64,000 nt of DNA. It comes from Triticum aestivum (taxonomy: Eukaryota > Streptophyta > Magnoliopsida > Poales > Poaceae). A model generated the notes under the pieces. The model did not search any database, was not told the DNA's origin, and saw only the letters and a program-made list of their open reading frames with translations. This document shows positions 1-11,926 of the stretch, piece by piece (the stretch's first letter is position 1; each line of letters starts with the position of its first letter). The stretch lies in contig NC_057809.1 of the NCBI RefSeq assembly GCF_018294505.1, positions 509,479,914 through 509,543,913 on the forward strand. The letters run 5' to 3'. The position numbers and the translations under genes were made by a program.

Positions 1-1581
1 AATCCCGGGGTTGATAAAAGGATAATAGGTTCCTACCTCATCAACTACTTGACAATAACCACATGTTCCCAATCCTACTCCTACAATGTTTGATGGTCGA
101 ATCTAATGCATAAAAACTGGGTAATAAAGGGATACGATCAAAATGCAACTTGCCTTGCTGACGATCGGAAAACCCTAGAGATTCGTAGTAGCAAGCTTCG
201 CACTCCGGATACTCTATCATAAACAAAGAATAGCATACATAAGCACTCCAGCATAATATGCAAAGGTAAAACCAAATACAAATATCTAAACAAAAATTTC
301 AAGTGAAGAGATTCGATTTGCAAAAAGAATCAATCAAATCGGAGATACAAAACTCAAGTCACGATCAAAAGAAGTTTGAATTCAAATCTGTTTGAAACCA
401 AATTTTGAACTTTCAAAAACATTTTTAAGTTGATTATTTGAACAGAGGGGATCGTAACAAAGAATTTGGTGTTGGTTTCGTTGGATTTGGATAAACGAGC
501 AAAAAGTTGTGACCGTTTAAAGATCAGTGTCTAATCTGCGAAGAAACTAATTATAGATAGGTCCCTAGCTGAAATAAATATAAAAATAAAAATCTAACGA
601 ACGAACGTTCTCTACGGAAGTCTAACGAACAAAAACCGTTCGCTACCAAAGTCTAACGGACGAATGTCCGCTAAATAAACTAACCTAAAAAATAAACTGG
701 GTTTAGAAAATAAACCGAAAACTAAAAAAACCAGATCGGGGCGGTTGTTTATATCGGTTCATCGGTTCAGCGAGAAAAACCGACAGCGGCAGCGACGGTT
801 GGCGGTGGCGGCGGTCCGGCAAGGCGGCTGCGGCGTCGGCTTGAGGTGGTGGAAGGCGGCGGCGGCTGACGACGAGGACTGGGGCCGGGGCCTCGACTTT
901 TAAAGGCCGGGGAGGGGGGGGACGCGGCTTGGGGAAGGAGGCGCCGAGCGGTGTCCCGCTCGGACATGGCGGCGGTGGCACGGCGTGCGGGAGGCGGACT
1001 CTGGCGGTGGCTCGGGGAAGGCGGCGGTGCTGGTGGGCCGACTGGGCTTCGACCCAATCGGTCTGAAGAAGTTTTTTTATAGCGTCGTGAAGATAAAAAA
1101 ATCCGAATAAAATAAAATAAAATTTCTAAAATTCTAGAAACAATTTTCACCATCCCCTCCTAATATTTGGGACAACGTGAACATTTTTCTGGACTAAATG
1201 CAATTTTTTTAAATGTAACTTTTCCCTTAATTAATAAAATGCAACCAAATAAAAATCTAATAAATATATTTTAATTCAAAATTAAATTTCCAATATTTCC
1301 TAGCTGCTTTGAAGAAGTCATATTATCTTCTCTCATTATTTTATTTATTTGAAATAATTGGAAAATGATTTCAAATAAAATCACTTTGATCCAATTTGCC
1401 AATTTTGAAAATTCAAAAATGGATTTTTGTGAAAACCTCCAACTCTCTCAATTGGTCCTTGAGTTGCTTAAGGTTTCTAGGATCAAAAAGTCCAAATAAA
1501 ACCAATACAAAAACTGCACAAAGTATGGATGCATATGATGACCTAATGATTAACATCCAAATTGAAAACTAGGATGTTACA
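1..1581 (-). repeat. Element A 3' LTR (partial, runs off the window)
   Basis: On the minus strand the LTR begins TGTAACATCCT at 1581, directly after a G-rich polypurine tract. Positions about 421-760 match 61249-61560 in the 5' LTR with scattered differences. It holds a GC-rich stretch (about 770-1060) and an AT-rich part (1080-1560). The first 420 bases show no match that I can see to the facing part of the other LTR. No gene is seen; the reading frames here are chance. Confidence 0.75.
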
Positions 1582-1597
1582 AACCTACCCCCCTTAA
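1582..1597 (-). other. Element A polypurine tract
   Basis: Minus-strand TTAAGGGGGGTAGGTT lies between the pol stop codon and the TG start of the 3' LTR. This is the expected site for priming plus-strand DNA synthesis. It overlaps the pol stop codon by a few bases. Confidence 0.75.
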
Positions 1598-4500
1598 GAT
1601 GAATCTCGCCCTCGAGATTCGGGTTGGCTAGCAAAAAGGTGTGGGTGGTCTTTCCGGAGGTCTTCTTCTCGGTCCCAGGTGGCTTCCTCCTCGGTATGGT
1701 GGCTCCACTGAACTTTGCAAAACTTGATGACCTTGCTGCGTGTAACTCAGTTGGTGAACTCGAGAATCTTGAATGGTTTCTCCTCATAGGTTAGGTCACT
1801 CTCCAACTGAATTGCTTCCAGGGGCACTGTATCTCTCAAAGGAATATCGGCCATCTCTACATGGCACTTCTTCAACTGAGAAACATGAAACACATCATGA
1901 ACTTCTGAAAAACCTTCTGGTAACTCCAACTTGTAGGAAACTTCACCCATACGTTCCAAAACTCAGTATGGTCCTACAAATCGTGGTGCTAACTTTCCTT
2001 TGACTCCAAATCATTTAACTCCTCGAAGTGGTGACACACGAAGATATGCTTGGTCTCCGACTTCATAGGCTACCTCCTTGCATTTAGTATCGACATAACT
2101 CTTTTGCCTGGACTGAGCTACCATGAGTCTATCACGAATCAACTTGACCTTCTCCTCAGATTCCCTGATTAAATCTGGCCCGAATAATTGTCGGTCTCCA
2201 ACTTCATCCCACATCAATGGTGTCCTGCACCTCCTTCCATACAAGGCTTCGAAAGGGGCCATCTTCAAACTAGCTTGGTAGATGTTGTTGTACGAGAACT
2301 TTGCGTAAGGAAAATTATCATCCCAACTAGATCCATAATCTAGCGCACAAGCTCTCAACATGTCCTTCAGAATTTGGTTGACTCTCTCGGTCTGTCCATC
2401 TTTCTGCGGATGAAAGACTGTACTAAGCTCTAGCCTGATACCCAAAGTCTGGTGTAACTGATTCCAAAACTTCAAGGTAAACTGTGTTCCTCTATCTGAT
2501 ACGACGGTCCTCGGAACTCCATGCAGACATAGGATCCTAGTCATATATATCTTGGCCAACTTCGTGCTCGTATAAGTGGTTTTCACGGGGATAAAGTGAG
2601 CCACTTTGGTCAAGTGATCAACTACTACCTAGATGGAGTCATATCCTGATAGTGTCCTAGGTAATCCGGTGATGAAATCCATGCCAAGATTATCCCACTT
2701 CCATTCAGGTATCGGCAAAGGCTGAAGTAATCCTGCTGGCTTTTGATGCTCTACCTTAACTCTCTAACATACGTCACATACTGCTACGTACTCGGCAATA
2801 TCCTTCTTCATACCTGTCCACCAAAAATGTTCCTTCAAATCCAAATACATCTTGGTGTTGGCTGGGTGAATCGAGTATGGTGAATCATGAGCTTCCTGCA
2901 GATTTAACTTCCCGATCTCTGGATCATTTGGTACATAGATACGATCCTCAAACCATAAAGTTTCGTGTTCATCCTCATGAAAACCTTTGGCCTTTCCTTC
3001 ACTCATATTTTACTTTATCTCCGCAATCTCCTTATCAGTCTTCTGAGCTTCTCGAATCTTTCCCAACAACGTGGACTGAACAACCAACGCGGTAACAAAA
3101 CCTCTCGGAACTATCTCCATTCGATGTTCTGTGAGATCGTCGGCTAACTCCTGAGGTAATCCTCCAGTTATGAGGGTATTAACATAACTCTTGCGGCTCA
3201 ACGCGTCTGCTACAACATTGGCCTTTCCTGGATGATAATGCAGTTTCATGTCATAATACTTTATGAGATCCAACCATCTCCTCTGCCTGAGGTTCAACTC
3301 CTTTTGTGTGAGGATATACTTCAAACTCTTATGATCCGTGTAAACATCACAACGATTTCCAATAAGAAAATGTCTCCAGGTCTTGAGTGCATGCACGACG
3401 GCTGCTAACTCCAAATAATGCGTGGCATAATTCAACTCGTGAGGTCGAAGCTGTCATGAGGCATATGAAACAACTCTTCCTTCTTGCATAAGAACGCCTC
3501 CAAGTCCCTGACGAGAAGTGTCGCAATAGACTTGGAAATCCTTGCGTATATTCGGAAGGATTAGCGCTGGGGCTGTAACCAAACGTTTCTTGAATTCCTG
3601 AAAACTGGCCTCACACTCATAGGTCCATTTGAACTTGGTGTCCTTCTTCAATTACTCCATCATGGGCTTCGCAATCTTGGAAAAATTCTCAATGAATCTA
3701 CGATAGTATCCTACGAGTCCAAGGAAACTACGTATCTCTCCAACTGAGGTGGGTGCCAACCACTCGGTGACAGACTAAACCATTGAAGGGTCTACTGCTA
3801 TACCTTCTCCAGATATAACATGTCCGACATATCCGACTTCCTTTGATGAAAACTCACATTTGCTGAACTTGGCATATAACTGATGTTCCCTAAGCTTCTT
3901 GAGAACCAAGTGCAAATGTTCCTTGTGTTCTTCTTTATTCTTCGAGTACACCCATATATCATCAATGAACACCACAACAAACTTATCCAAGAACTCCATG
4001 AACACCTTATTCATCATACTCATAAAGTAGGCAGGGGCGTTAGTCAAACCAAAAGACATGACCGTGTACTCATACAACCCATACCTTGTGGTAAAATTTG
4101 TCTTTTGTATATCCTGTTCTCGGATCTTCAGCTGGTGATATCCCGATCAAAGATCGATCTTGGAGAATACTTTAGCTCCCTGTAGCTGGTCAAACAAATC
4201 ATTGATCATCGGTAGAGGGTATTTGTTCTTGATCGTCACCTCATTCAATGCACGATAATCAGCAACCATTCTCAAGGATCCTTCCTTCTTCTCAACTAAG
4301 AGCATTGGGGCTCCCCATGGTGATGAACTTGGTCAAATGTAACCTTTCTCCAATAACTCCTTAATCTGCTTCTTAATCTCCTCCAGATCATTTGCGGGCA
4401 TCCGATACAGTCTCTTAGATATTGGTCCGGTGCCTGGCAACAGCTCGATCAAAAACTCTATGTCTCGGTCTGGTGGCATGCCTGGTAATTCCTTTAGAAA

Positions 4501-4979
4501 TACATCAGGATAATCCTTCACAACTGGCACTTCCTCTTGAGCAACTCCCGAGAGTGAATTTACTTGAGTCCTCCTTGGCGCATGCCTAGACACATACTTG
4601 ATCCGTTTCCCCTCTGGGGTGGTGAGAAGAATTGACTTACTAGCACAATCAATGTTTCCTCCATACTTCTACAGCCAATCCATGCCTAGTATTATATGCA
4701 ATCCTTGTGATTCCAAAATAATGATGTTTGAGGGGGAAACATGCTTATCAATGGTCAATGGCAACTGATAACACCATCGGCTAGCCATATATTCCGCTCC
4801 TGGTGAGCTCACTAACACGGGTGACGAAAGGGCTAAGGTTGGCAATTCAAACTTATCCACAAATCCCCTTGATATGTATGAATGCGATGCACCAGTGTCA
4901 AAAAGAACAAGGGTTGTAAATGACTTAATCAAAAACTTACCAATAACTGCGTCAGGCTACTCTTCAGCTTCCTCCATGT
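1594..4979 (-). pseudogene. pol: Element A pol (protease-RT-RNase H-integrase-chromodomain), broken by stops only
   Basis: Order on the minus strand: aspartic protease (LFDTGASHSYIS near 4900; GMDWL near 4675), RT (active-site FIDD at about 3980), RNase H ([11 protein letters not shown] near 3330), integrase with HHCC finger (2764-2880) and core (VVSDRGTQF near 2500), then a chromodomain-like end (KVIKFCKVQWSHHTEEEATW, 1650-1730) and terminal TAA at 1594. All open stretches from 4932 to 1594 are in one frame. They are separated by about a dozen premature stops (for example near 4666, 4334, 4175, 3774, 3652, 3450, 3005, 2764, 2632, 2009, 1970 and 1747). I see no frameshift across this span. 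No functional enzyme can be made. Confidence 0.88.
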
Positions 4980-5349
4980 TTGACGTGGTTCACCTGACCT
5001 CTGGTGAAGGGATTTGGCTTCTTCCCTGAGCTTCCATTGCCATTTCCATTCTTTGCTTCAGGACACTCGGTGGCGTAATGTCCAGTCTTCCCGCACTTGA
5101 AACAAGTAATGTGACTCAGATCCTTCTTGGCGGGTGTAGCGGGGTTGGAATGGCTCTGACTGCTATTTCCTCCACTCCCATTACCATTCTTAGGGCCACT
5201 GTGGTTGTGTGAATTTTCTCCATTGTGGGAATGGCCTCCATGGGTATGAGTGTGTCCTCCCGAGTACGGGGAATAGTGGGGTTTCTGTTGAGCTCCAGAG
5301 TTGTACTTCCCTTGTCCATACTTCCGTTTGCGGTTCTCTATCTGCTGCT
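4980..5349 (-). pseudogene. gag: Element A gag, C-terminal piece with zinc knuckle
   Basis: Continues the gag read at 11926-11643 after removal of element B. It is rich in H, G, N and S, then has one CX2CX4HX4C knuckle (CFKCGKTGHYATEC, 5063-5104), the nucleocapsid motif that binds RNA. The gag frame and the protease frame differ by one base near 4979-4981, apparently an added A in a short A run; this is the one frameshift seen between gag and pol. Bases 5345-5349 (CTGCT) are the target duplication of element B. Confidence 0.8.
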
Positions 5350-6653
5350 TGATACATCTCCAACATATCTACTTTTCCAAACACTTTTGCCCTTGTTTTG
5401 GACTCTAACTTGCATGATTTGAATGGAACTAACCCAGACTGACGCTGTTTTTAGCCGAATTACCATGGTGTTATTTATGTGCAGGAGCAAACGTTCTCGG
5501 AATGACCTGAAACTTCACGGAGACACTTTTCAGAAAATAAGAAAAATACCTGCCAAAGATGAAGGCCAGGGGGCCACCACCTTGCCACGAGGGTGGGGGG
5601 CGCGCCCCCTACCTCGTGGGCCCCCTGTTGCCTCTCCGACTCCAACTCCACCTCTATATATTGAATTTCGGGGAGAAAAAAAATCAGAGAGAAGAAATCA
5701 TCACGTTTTACGATATGGAGCCACCGCCAAGCCCTAAAACCTCTCGGGAGGGCTGATCTGGAGTCCGATCAGGGCTCCGGAGAGGGGAATCCGTCGCCAT
5801 CGTCATCATCAACCATCCTCCATCACCAATTTCATGATGCTCACCGCCGTGCGTGAGTAATTCCATCGTAGGCTTGCTGGACAGTGATGGGTTGGATGGG
5901 ATCTATCATGTAATCGAGTTAGTTTTGTTAGGGTTTGATCCCTAGTATCCACTATGTTCTGAGATTGATGTTGCTATGACTTTGCTATGCTTAATGCTTG
6001 TCACTAGGGCCCGAGTGCCATGATTTCAGATCTGAACCTATTATGTTTTCATCAATATATGAGTGTTCTTGATCCTATCTTGCAAGTCTTTAGTCACCTA
6101 TTATGTGTTATGATCCGTTAACCTCGAAGTGACAATAATCGGGATACTTACTGGTGATGACAGTAGTTTGAGGAGTTCATGTATTCACTATGTGTTAATG
6201 CTTTGTTCCGGTTCTCTATTAAAAGGAGGCCTTAATATCCCTTAGTTTCCGTAAGGACCCCGCTGCCACGGGAGGGTAGGACAAAAGATGTCATACAAGT
6301 TCTTTTCCATAAGCACGTTTGACTATATTTGGAATACATGCCTACATTATATCAATGAACTGGAGCTAGTTCTGTGTCACCCTAGGTTATGACTGTTACA
6401 TGATGAACCGCATCCGGCATAATTCTCCATCACTGATGCAATTGCCTACGAGCTTTCCATATATTGTTCTTCGCTTATTTACTTTTCCATTGCTATTGCT
6501 ATCATCACTACAAAATACCAAAAACACTACTTTTACTATGGTTACCTTTTGCTACCATTATCACTACTATCATATTACTTTTCTACTAAATACTTTGCTG
6601 CAGATATTAAGTTTCCAGGTGTGGTTGAATTGACAACTCAGCTGCTAATACTT
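5350..6653 (+). repeat. Element B 5' LTR, 3'-truncated
   Basis: Matches 10220-11550 of the 3' LTR with scattered substitutions, up to ...GCTAATACTT. After this the 3' LTR continues for about 95 more bases, but here the sequence changes to an unrelated GC-rich segment. The LTR end and the primer-binding site have been lost by deletion or rearrangement. Confidence 0.85.
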
Positions 6654-7083
6654 ACCTCTAGGGCACGCCCCCTGCCTCGTGGGCCCATGGTGGCCCTCCT
6701 CCACTTATACTTTCACCCATACACTCCTTCTTCCTCCCCCAAACACGAATGACCAGCTCAAACCCGATTCCAAGCTTGTTTTGCTGCCATTTTCGATCTC
6801 CTTGCTCAAAGCACATCTCACAAAACTGCTTGGGGAGATTGTTCCTTGGTATGTGACTCCTCCATTGGTCCAATTAGTTTTTATTCTAGTGCTTTATTCA
6901 TTGCAAATTTTTGCTGCTTAGGTGACCCTGTTCTCGAGCTTGCATGTCAAATTTATATGGTCAAAAGTAGTTTCGATGCATGATATAGGCCCTAGGCACT
7001 TGTAGGAGTAGTTACTATCAATATTATTGAGTTTGGTTTACTTTTATTTTGAAGTTACTAAAAATTTCAGAATTTTTCAGAAA
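6654..7083 (+). other. Element B leader, non-coding
   Basis: Sequence between the truncated 5' LTR and the ORF. It starts with a GC-rich stretch like one inside the LTR (CACGCCCCCTGCCTCGTGGG), then turns AT-rich. No reading frame or RNA gene is seen. Confidence 0.6.
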
Positions 7084-8177
7084 ATGATGAGGAGACTTTT
7101 GAGGGGCTCATCGAGCCAAAGTTCGAAGGAAAAGGCACCAAAGGCTAAGTATAATCTTCCTCGCATCGCGGAGGTTCGGGTGTGTGAATGGCCTTCCGAG
7201 GATTTCTTGAGAGCAGCCGGGATTTATGAAGATTTTTCATGAATTGGCTCAGACTGCAGGCCTTACCGCTTTCCTCCATGACCAATGCGATCAGTATCTC
7301 TTGCTCACAAATATCTTTGTGCAAAACTTTCATTTCCATTCTAGGAGCTCACCACCTACGGTGGAGTTTTATTTATATGATGATATAAGGAGATGTCACT
7401 TTATGATTTCTGTCGGATTTGTTTAGTCCCTTTTGAGGGCAAGACAGAAGAACCACATCGTGATGATGTGGAGGGATTTATCGATACTATCACTGTAGGG
7501 GAAACACGGAAGGTTTCCGATGCACGAATCACTAGCATACACTTTCCGGTTTTACATTATTTTGCATTATTTGCTAGTCGTTGCTTGATTGGTCGCGGAA
7601 ACTGTGGAAACCTGAGTATCCCTGATATTATTATTTTGCACCATGGTTTATATGGTGATAACTCTTTTACTATGGGCTGCATTATTGCCAAACGGTTAAG
7701 TCTGAACCGTACCAAGGGCCCCATCTTTGGAGGCATCTATGCTACACGCCTAGCTGCACATTTTAACATACCTATTAGGCATTATGAGAAGGAAGAAAAG
7801 GTGCTTCCTCGTGTTTATTTAGATTATAAAAGTATGGTGGCGCATGATTTTATTGTTAAGAATAGGAAGGAGAGCTTAAATATCAATTGTTCTTTAATAA
7901 ACATCATCCTGAGACTATTACCTTGCCTGCTCCTTCTTTGTTTGATTTGACTGTAGGCACGTACTTTGTTCCGTTGACGGCTATTCACACCTACCGGAAC
8001 CCTACACCAGCCGAGGAGCCAGAGCCGGAACCACAATTTGATCCTTCACGACAGTCTAATTATCAGTGGGATCCGGAGATGATTGTCAGCCAGTGGCAAT
8101 CGAAGTCTTCCTCTTCTGCATCACAGTACGACCCCAACTATTATTATGGATATACGCCAGGCCAGACGTGGCCATAG
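7084..8177 (+). pseudogene. Athila ORF1-like protein of element B, frameshifted
   Basis: Reads from MMRRLLRGSSSQSS, crosses frames near 7225, 7400 and 7885, and ends ...YTPGQTWP with TAG at 8175. The middle (7500-7860) has the pattern HFPVLHYFALFASRCLIGRG followed by helical segments, which I associate with the plant Athila ORF-1 family. The tail is P/E- then S/Q/Y-rich. The function of this family is unclear; it has been treated as gag-like. There is no catalytic motif. Three frameshifts make it a pseudogene. The family assignment is from memory of its pattern, not a search. Confidence 0.65.
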
Positions 8178-10204
8178 ACCAACTTAGGCCAAAAGCCTAA
8201 GCTTGGGGGAGTATGTATTTCTCACCGACATTACATTTATGCTCACACACTCATTGCTAGATGTCGGTGCTCATACTTTTTCATTGTATCATCCATGCTA
8301 GTTTATTTTCCTTTTTATGCTTTCTTCTTGTGTGTTTAATAAACCTTAAGAAAAACCAAAAAAATTAGTTGTAGTTTTTAATTAGTTTACTTTCCATGCT
8401 TGTAGTAGTAATTAAAAAGAAAACCCCAAAAGATTTCCTGTTCTTCTTTTGCTTGTTGGGAGCTTTCCCGTGTAAATAGTTTTATTTCTTTTCTTTTCCT
8501 TGGGGGTTGATAGGAGAAGACCATAATTAAATTGTTGAAGAGGCTCTTATATGCATTATTGTTGATCTGACAAAAGAGCCCATATTGCCTTGTCTTCTCC
8601 TGTTTATTGAATGCCTGCAGATTCCAGCTTAGTCCAATGCACGTGCACTATTATTATTCACATCGTTCGGTCATGCAAGTGAAATGCAATTATGACGATA
8701 TATGATGGACTGACTGAGATAAGAAAAGCTGGTATGAACTCGACCTCTTTTGTTTTTGTAAATATGATTAGTTCATCATTCCTGATTCAGCCTATTATGA
8801 ATAAACATGTTTGCAATGACAACTAGAGATCATAGTTGCTTGTGCCATGCTTGAGTAGCTATGAGTTATAATGGTTTACCTTGCGTGCCGACATGCTATT
8901 AAAATGGTTATGATGTGGTATGATAGGGTGGTATCCTCCTCCGAATGATTTAAGTGACTTGACTTGGCACATGTTCACGCATGTAGTTGAAACAAAATCA
9001 ACATAGCCTTCACGATATTTATGTTCATGGTGGATTATATCCTACTCATGCTTGCATTCGGTGTTGATTAATTTTAATGCATGTTCATGACTGTTGTCGC
9101 TCTCTAGCTGGTCGCTTCCCAGTCTTTTGCTAGCCTTCACCTATATTAAGCGGGAATACTGCTTGTGCATCCAACCCCTTAAACCCCAAAGTTATTCCAC
9201 ATGAGTCCACTATACCTACCTATATACGGTATCTACCTGCCGTTCCAAGTAAATTTATATGTGCCAAACTCTAAATCTTCAAATAAATATCCTGTTTTGT
9301 TTGCTCGAATAGCTCATGTATCAACTAGGGCCGTCTGTATCTTCCATGTTAGGAGGGTTATTCTCAAGAGGAGTGGACTCCGCTCCTCACTCACGAGATA
9401 AATGGATGGTCACCGGGATGCCTAGTCCCATGCTTTATGCAAACTAAATCAAAATAATTGCAAACAAAACTCCCCCTGGGACTCTTGTTAGTTGGAGGCA
9501 CTCGTTGTTTCGAGCAAGCCATGGATTGATGCTTGTTGGTGGAAGGGGGAGTATAAACTTTACCATTCTCTTTGGGAACCGCCTATAATGTGTGTAGCAT
9601 GGAAGATATGGCCATCTCTTGGTTGTTATGTTGACAATGAAAGTATACCACTCAAAATATTATTCACCTCTATTTCAAAACCGAGCTCTGGCACCTCTAC
9701 AAATCCCTTCTTCCCTCTGCGAAGGGCCTATCTATTTACTTTTATGCCGAGTCATCATCCTCTTATTAAAAAGCACCAGTTAGAGAGCACCACTGTCAGT
9801 TGCATTCATTATTGTTAGTTTACATTGAGTATGACTTGACTGGATCTCTTTTACCATGAATTACAATGTCTATTCGGCCCTTGGTCTTTAAAGGTGCTCT
9901 GCATTTATGTTTTACGGTCTCAGAAAGGGCTAGCGAGATACCATCTTGTTATATCATATTATGATTGTTTGGAGAAAGTGTTGTCATCCGAGATTTATTA
10001 TTATGGCTCGCTAGTTGATTATGCTATTGATATGAGTAAACTTGAGACCTATGCGTTATTGCGAATGTGGTTAGTTATAATTTTTGCTGAAAACTTGAAT
10101 GCTGGCTTTACATATTTACAACAACAAGAGCAAACAGAGTTTGTAAATTTTTTCTTTATCACTTTCAGTTTGTCAACTAAATTGCTTGAGGACAAGCAAA
10201 GGTT
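8178..10204 (+). other. Element B 3' interior, non-coding
   Basis: Two kilobases without a credible coding frame. It starts with a copy of the element's own polypurine tract (8198-8212) just after the ORF stop. The rest is moderately AT-rich without tandem repeats or RNA-gene features that I can see. Confidence 0.6.
8198..8212 (+). other. Internal copy of element B polypurine tract
   Basis: TAAGCTTGGGGGAGT here is identical over 15 bases to the terminal polypurine tract at 10205-10219. It lies about 20 bases after the ORF stop. A second internal polypurine tract could start plus-strand synthesis inside the element; that role is inference. Confidence 0.6.
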
Positions 10205-10219
10205 TAAGCTTGGGGGAGT
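10205..10219 (+). other. Element B polypurine tract
   Basis: TAAGCTTGGGGGAGT directly abuts the TG start of the 3' LTR at 10220, the standard position of the plus-strand primer. Confidence 0.8.
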
Positions 10220-11642
10220 TGATACGTCTCTAACGTATCTACTTTTCCAAACACTTTTGCCCTTGTTTTGGACTCTAACTTGCATAATTTGAATGGAACT
10301 AACCCAGACTGACGCTTTTTTCAGCAGAATTACCATGGTGTTATTTATGTGCAGGAGCAAACGTTCTCGGAATGACCTGAAAACTTCACGGAGACACTTT
10401 TCAGAAAATAAGAAAAATACCTGCCAAAGATGAAGGCCAGGGGGCCACCACCTTGCCACGAGGGTGGCGGGCACGCCTACCCCCCCTAGGGCGCGCCCCC
10501 TACCTTGTGGGCCCCCCAGTTGCCTCTCCGACTCGAACTCCACCTCTATATATTGAGTTTCGGGGAGAAAAAAATTAGAGAGAAGATATCATCACGTTTT
10601 ACGATACGGAGCCGCCGCCAAGCCCTAAAACCTCTCGGGAGGGCTGATCTGGAGTCCGATCGGGGCTCCGGAGAGGGGAATCTGTCACCATCGTCATCAT
10701 CAACCAACCTCCATCACCAATTTCATGATGCTCACCGCCGTGCGTGAGTAATTCCATCGTAGGCTTGCTGGACGGTGATGGGTTGGATGGGATCTATCAT
10801 GTAATCGAGTTAGTTTTGTTAGGGTTTGATCCCTAGTATCCACTATGTTCTGAGATTGATGTTGCTATGACTTTTCTATGCTTAATGCTTGTCACTAGGG
10901 CCCGAGTGCCATGATTTCAGATCTTAACCTATTATGTTTTCATCAATATATGAGTGTTCTTGATCCTATCTTGCAAGTCTATAGTCACCTATTATGTGTT
11001 ATGATCCGTTAACCCCGAAGTGACAACAATCGGGATACTTACCGGTGACGACCGTAGTTTGAGGAGTTCATGTATTCACTATGTGTTAATGCTTTGTTCC
11101 GGTTCTCTATTAAAAGGAGGCCTTAATATCCCTTAGTTTCCGTAAGGACCCCACTGCCACGGGAGGGTAGGACAAAAGATGCCATACAAGTTCTTTTCCA
11201 TAAGCACGTATGACTATATTCGGAATACATGCCTACATTATATCAATGAACTGGAGCTAGTTATGTGTCACCCTAGGTTATGACTGTTACATGATGAACC
11301 GCATCCAGCATAATTCTCCATCACTGATCCATTGCCTACGAGCTTTCCATATATTGTTCTTCGCTTATTTACTTTTCCGTTGCTATTGCTATCATCACTA
11401 CAAAATACCAAAAACACTACTTTTACTACTGTTACCTTTTGCTACCGTTATCACTACTATCATATTACTTTGCTACTAAATACTTTGCTACAGATATTAA
11501 GTTTCCAGGTGTGGTTGAATTGACAACTCAGCCGCTAATACTTGAGAATATTCTTTGGCTCCCCTTGTGTCGAATCAATAAATTTGGGTTGAATACTCTA
11601 CCCTCGAAAACTATTGTGATCCCCTATACCTGTGGGTTATCA
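10220..11642 (+). repeat. Element B 3' LTR
   Basis: 1423 bases, TGATACGTCTCT ... GGTTATCA, followed by the target duplication CTGCT. It contains CTCTATATATTG (about 10543-10554), a likely TATA box. It is the full-length copy; the 5' LTR is a truncated version. Confidence 0.85.
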
Positions 11643-11926
11643 CTGCTTCTTGCCTTCAATCATGAGGGCCCTATCTACCAATTCCTGGTAGTTGGTGAAT
11701 GTTGCCACCATCAACTGCATACTTAGCTCATCATTCAGTCCTTCAAGAAACTTCTCCTGCTTCGCGGCATCTGTGGCCACATCATCTGGGGCGTAACGTG
11801 CTAATTTGCTGAACTCATCCACGTACTGCGCTTCTTCATACTCATGGCTCCAGCTGAGATATGTGCAGTGCGGAAGGCTTGTTGAAACTGATTCCAAGTA
11901 ACATTGGCCACGGGGAAAGTGGCGGT
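11643..11926 (-). pseudogene. gag: Element A gag, middle piece (capsid)
   Basis: Minus-strand gag between the insertion points of B and C. Contains ANVTWNQFQQAF (near 11900) and, after a frameshift, YVDEFSKLARYAPDD and EKFLEGLNDELSMQLM (11700-11830), typical of the Gypsy capsid domain. It ends EGKKQ at the B junction and joins the piece at 5349. The right-hand five bases (GCGGT, 11922-11926) are the target duplication of C. Confidence 0.8.

Larger units (their letters stand above)
5350..11642 (+). mobile_element. Element B: non-autonomous Athila-related Gypsy element
   Basis: Plus-strand element inserted in A's gag. LTR start TGATACATCTCC at 5350, 3' LTR 10220-11642 ending ...GGTTATCA, and the target duplication CTGCT on both sides (5345-5349, 11643-11647). 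The interior has one decayed ORF (7084-8177) resembling the Athila ORF1 family and no protease, RT or integrase. It therefore depended on enzymes from elsewhere. The 5' LTR lacks its last ~100 bases and the primer-binding site, so this copy cannot move. Confidence 0.85.

Noticed and set aside
703..1153. P/R-rich minus-strand frames in the A LTR
   Set aside because: Low-complexity translation of a GC-rich LTR segment; the matching part of the other LTR does not preserve the frame.
9492..10292. Plus-strand frames of 108 and 132 codons in B's interior
   Set aside because: No similarity pattern, and the second runs into the LTR; they look like chance frames in AT-rich DNA.
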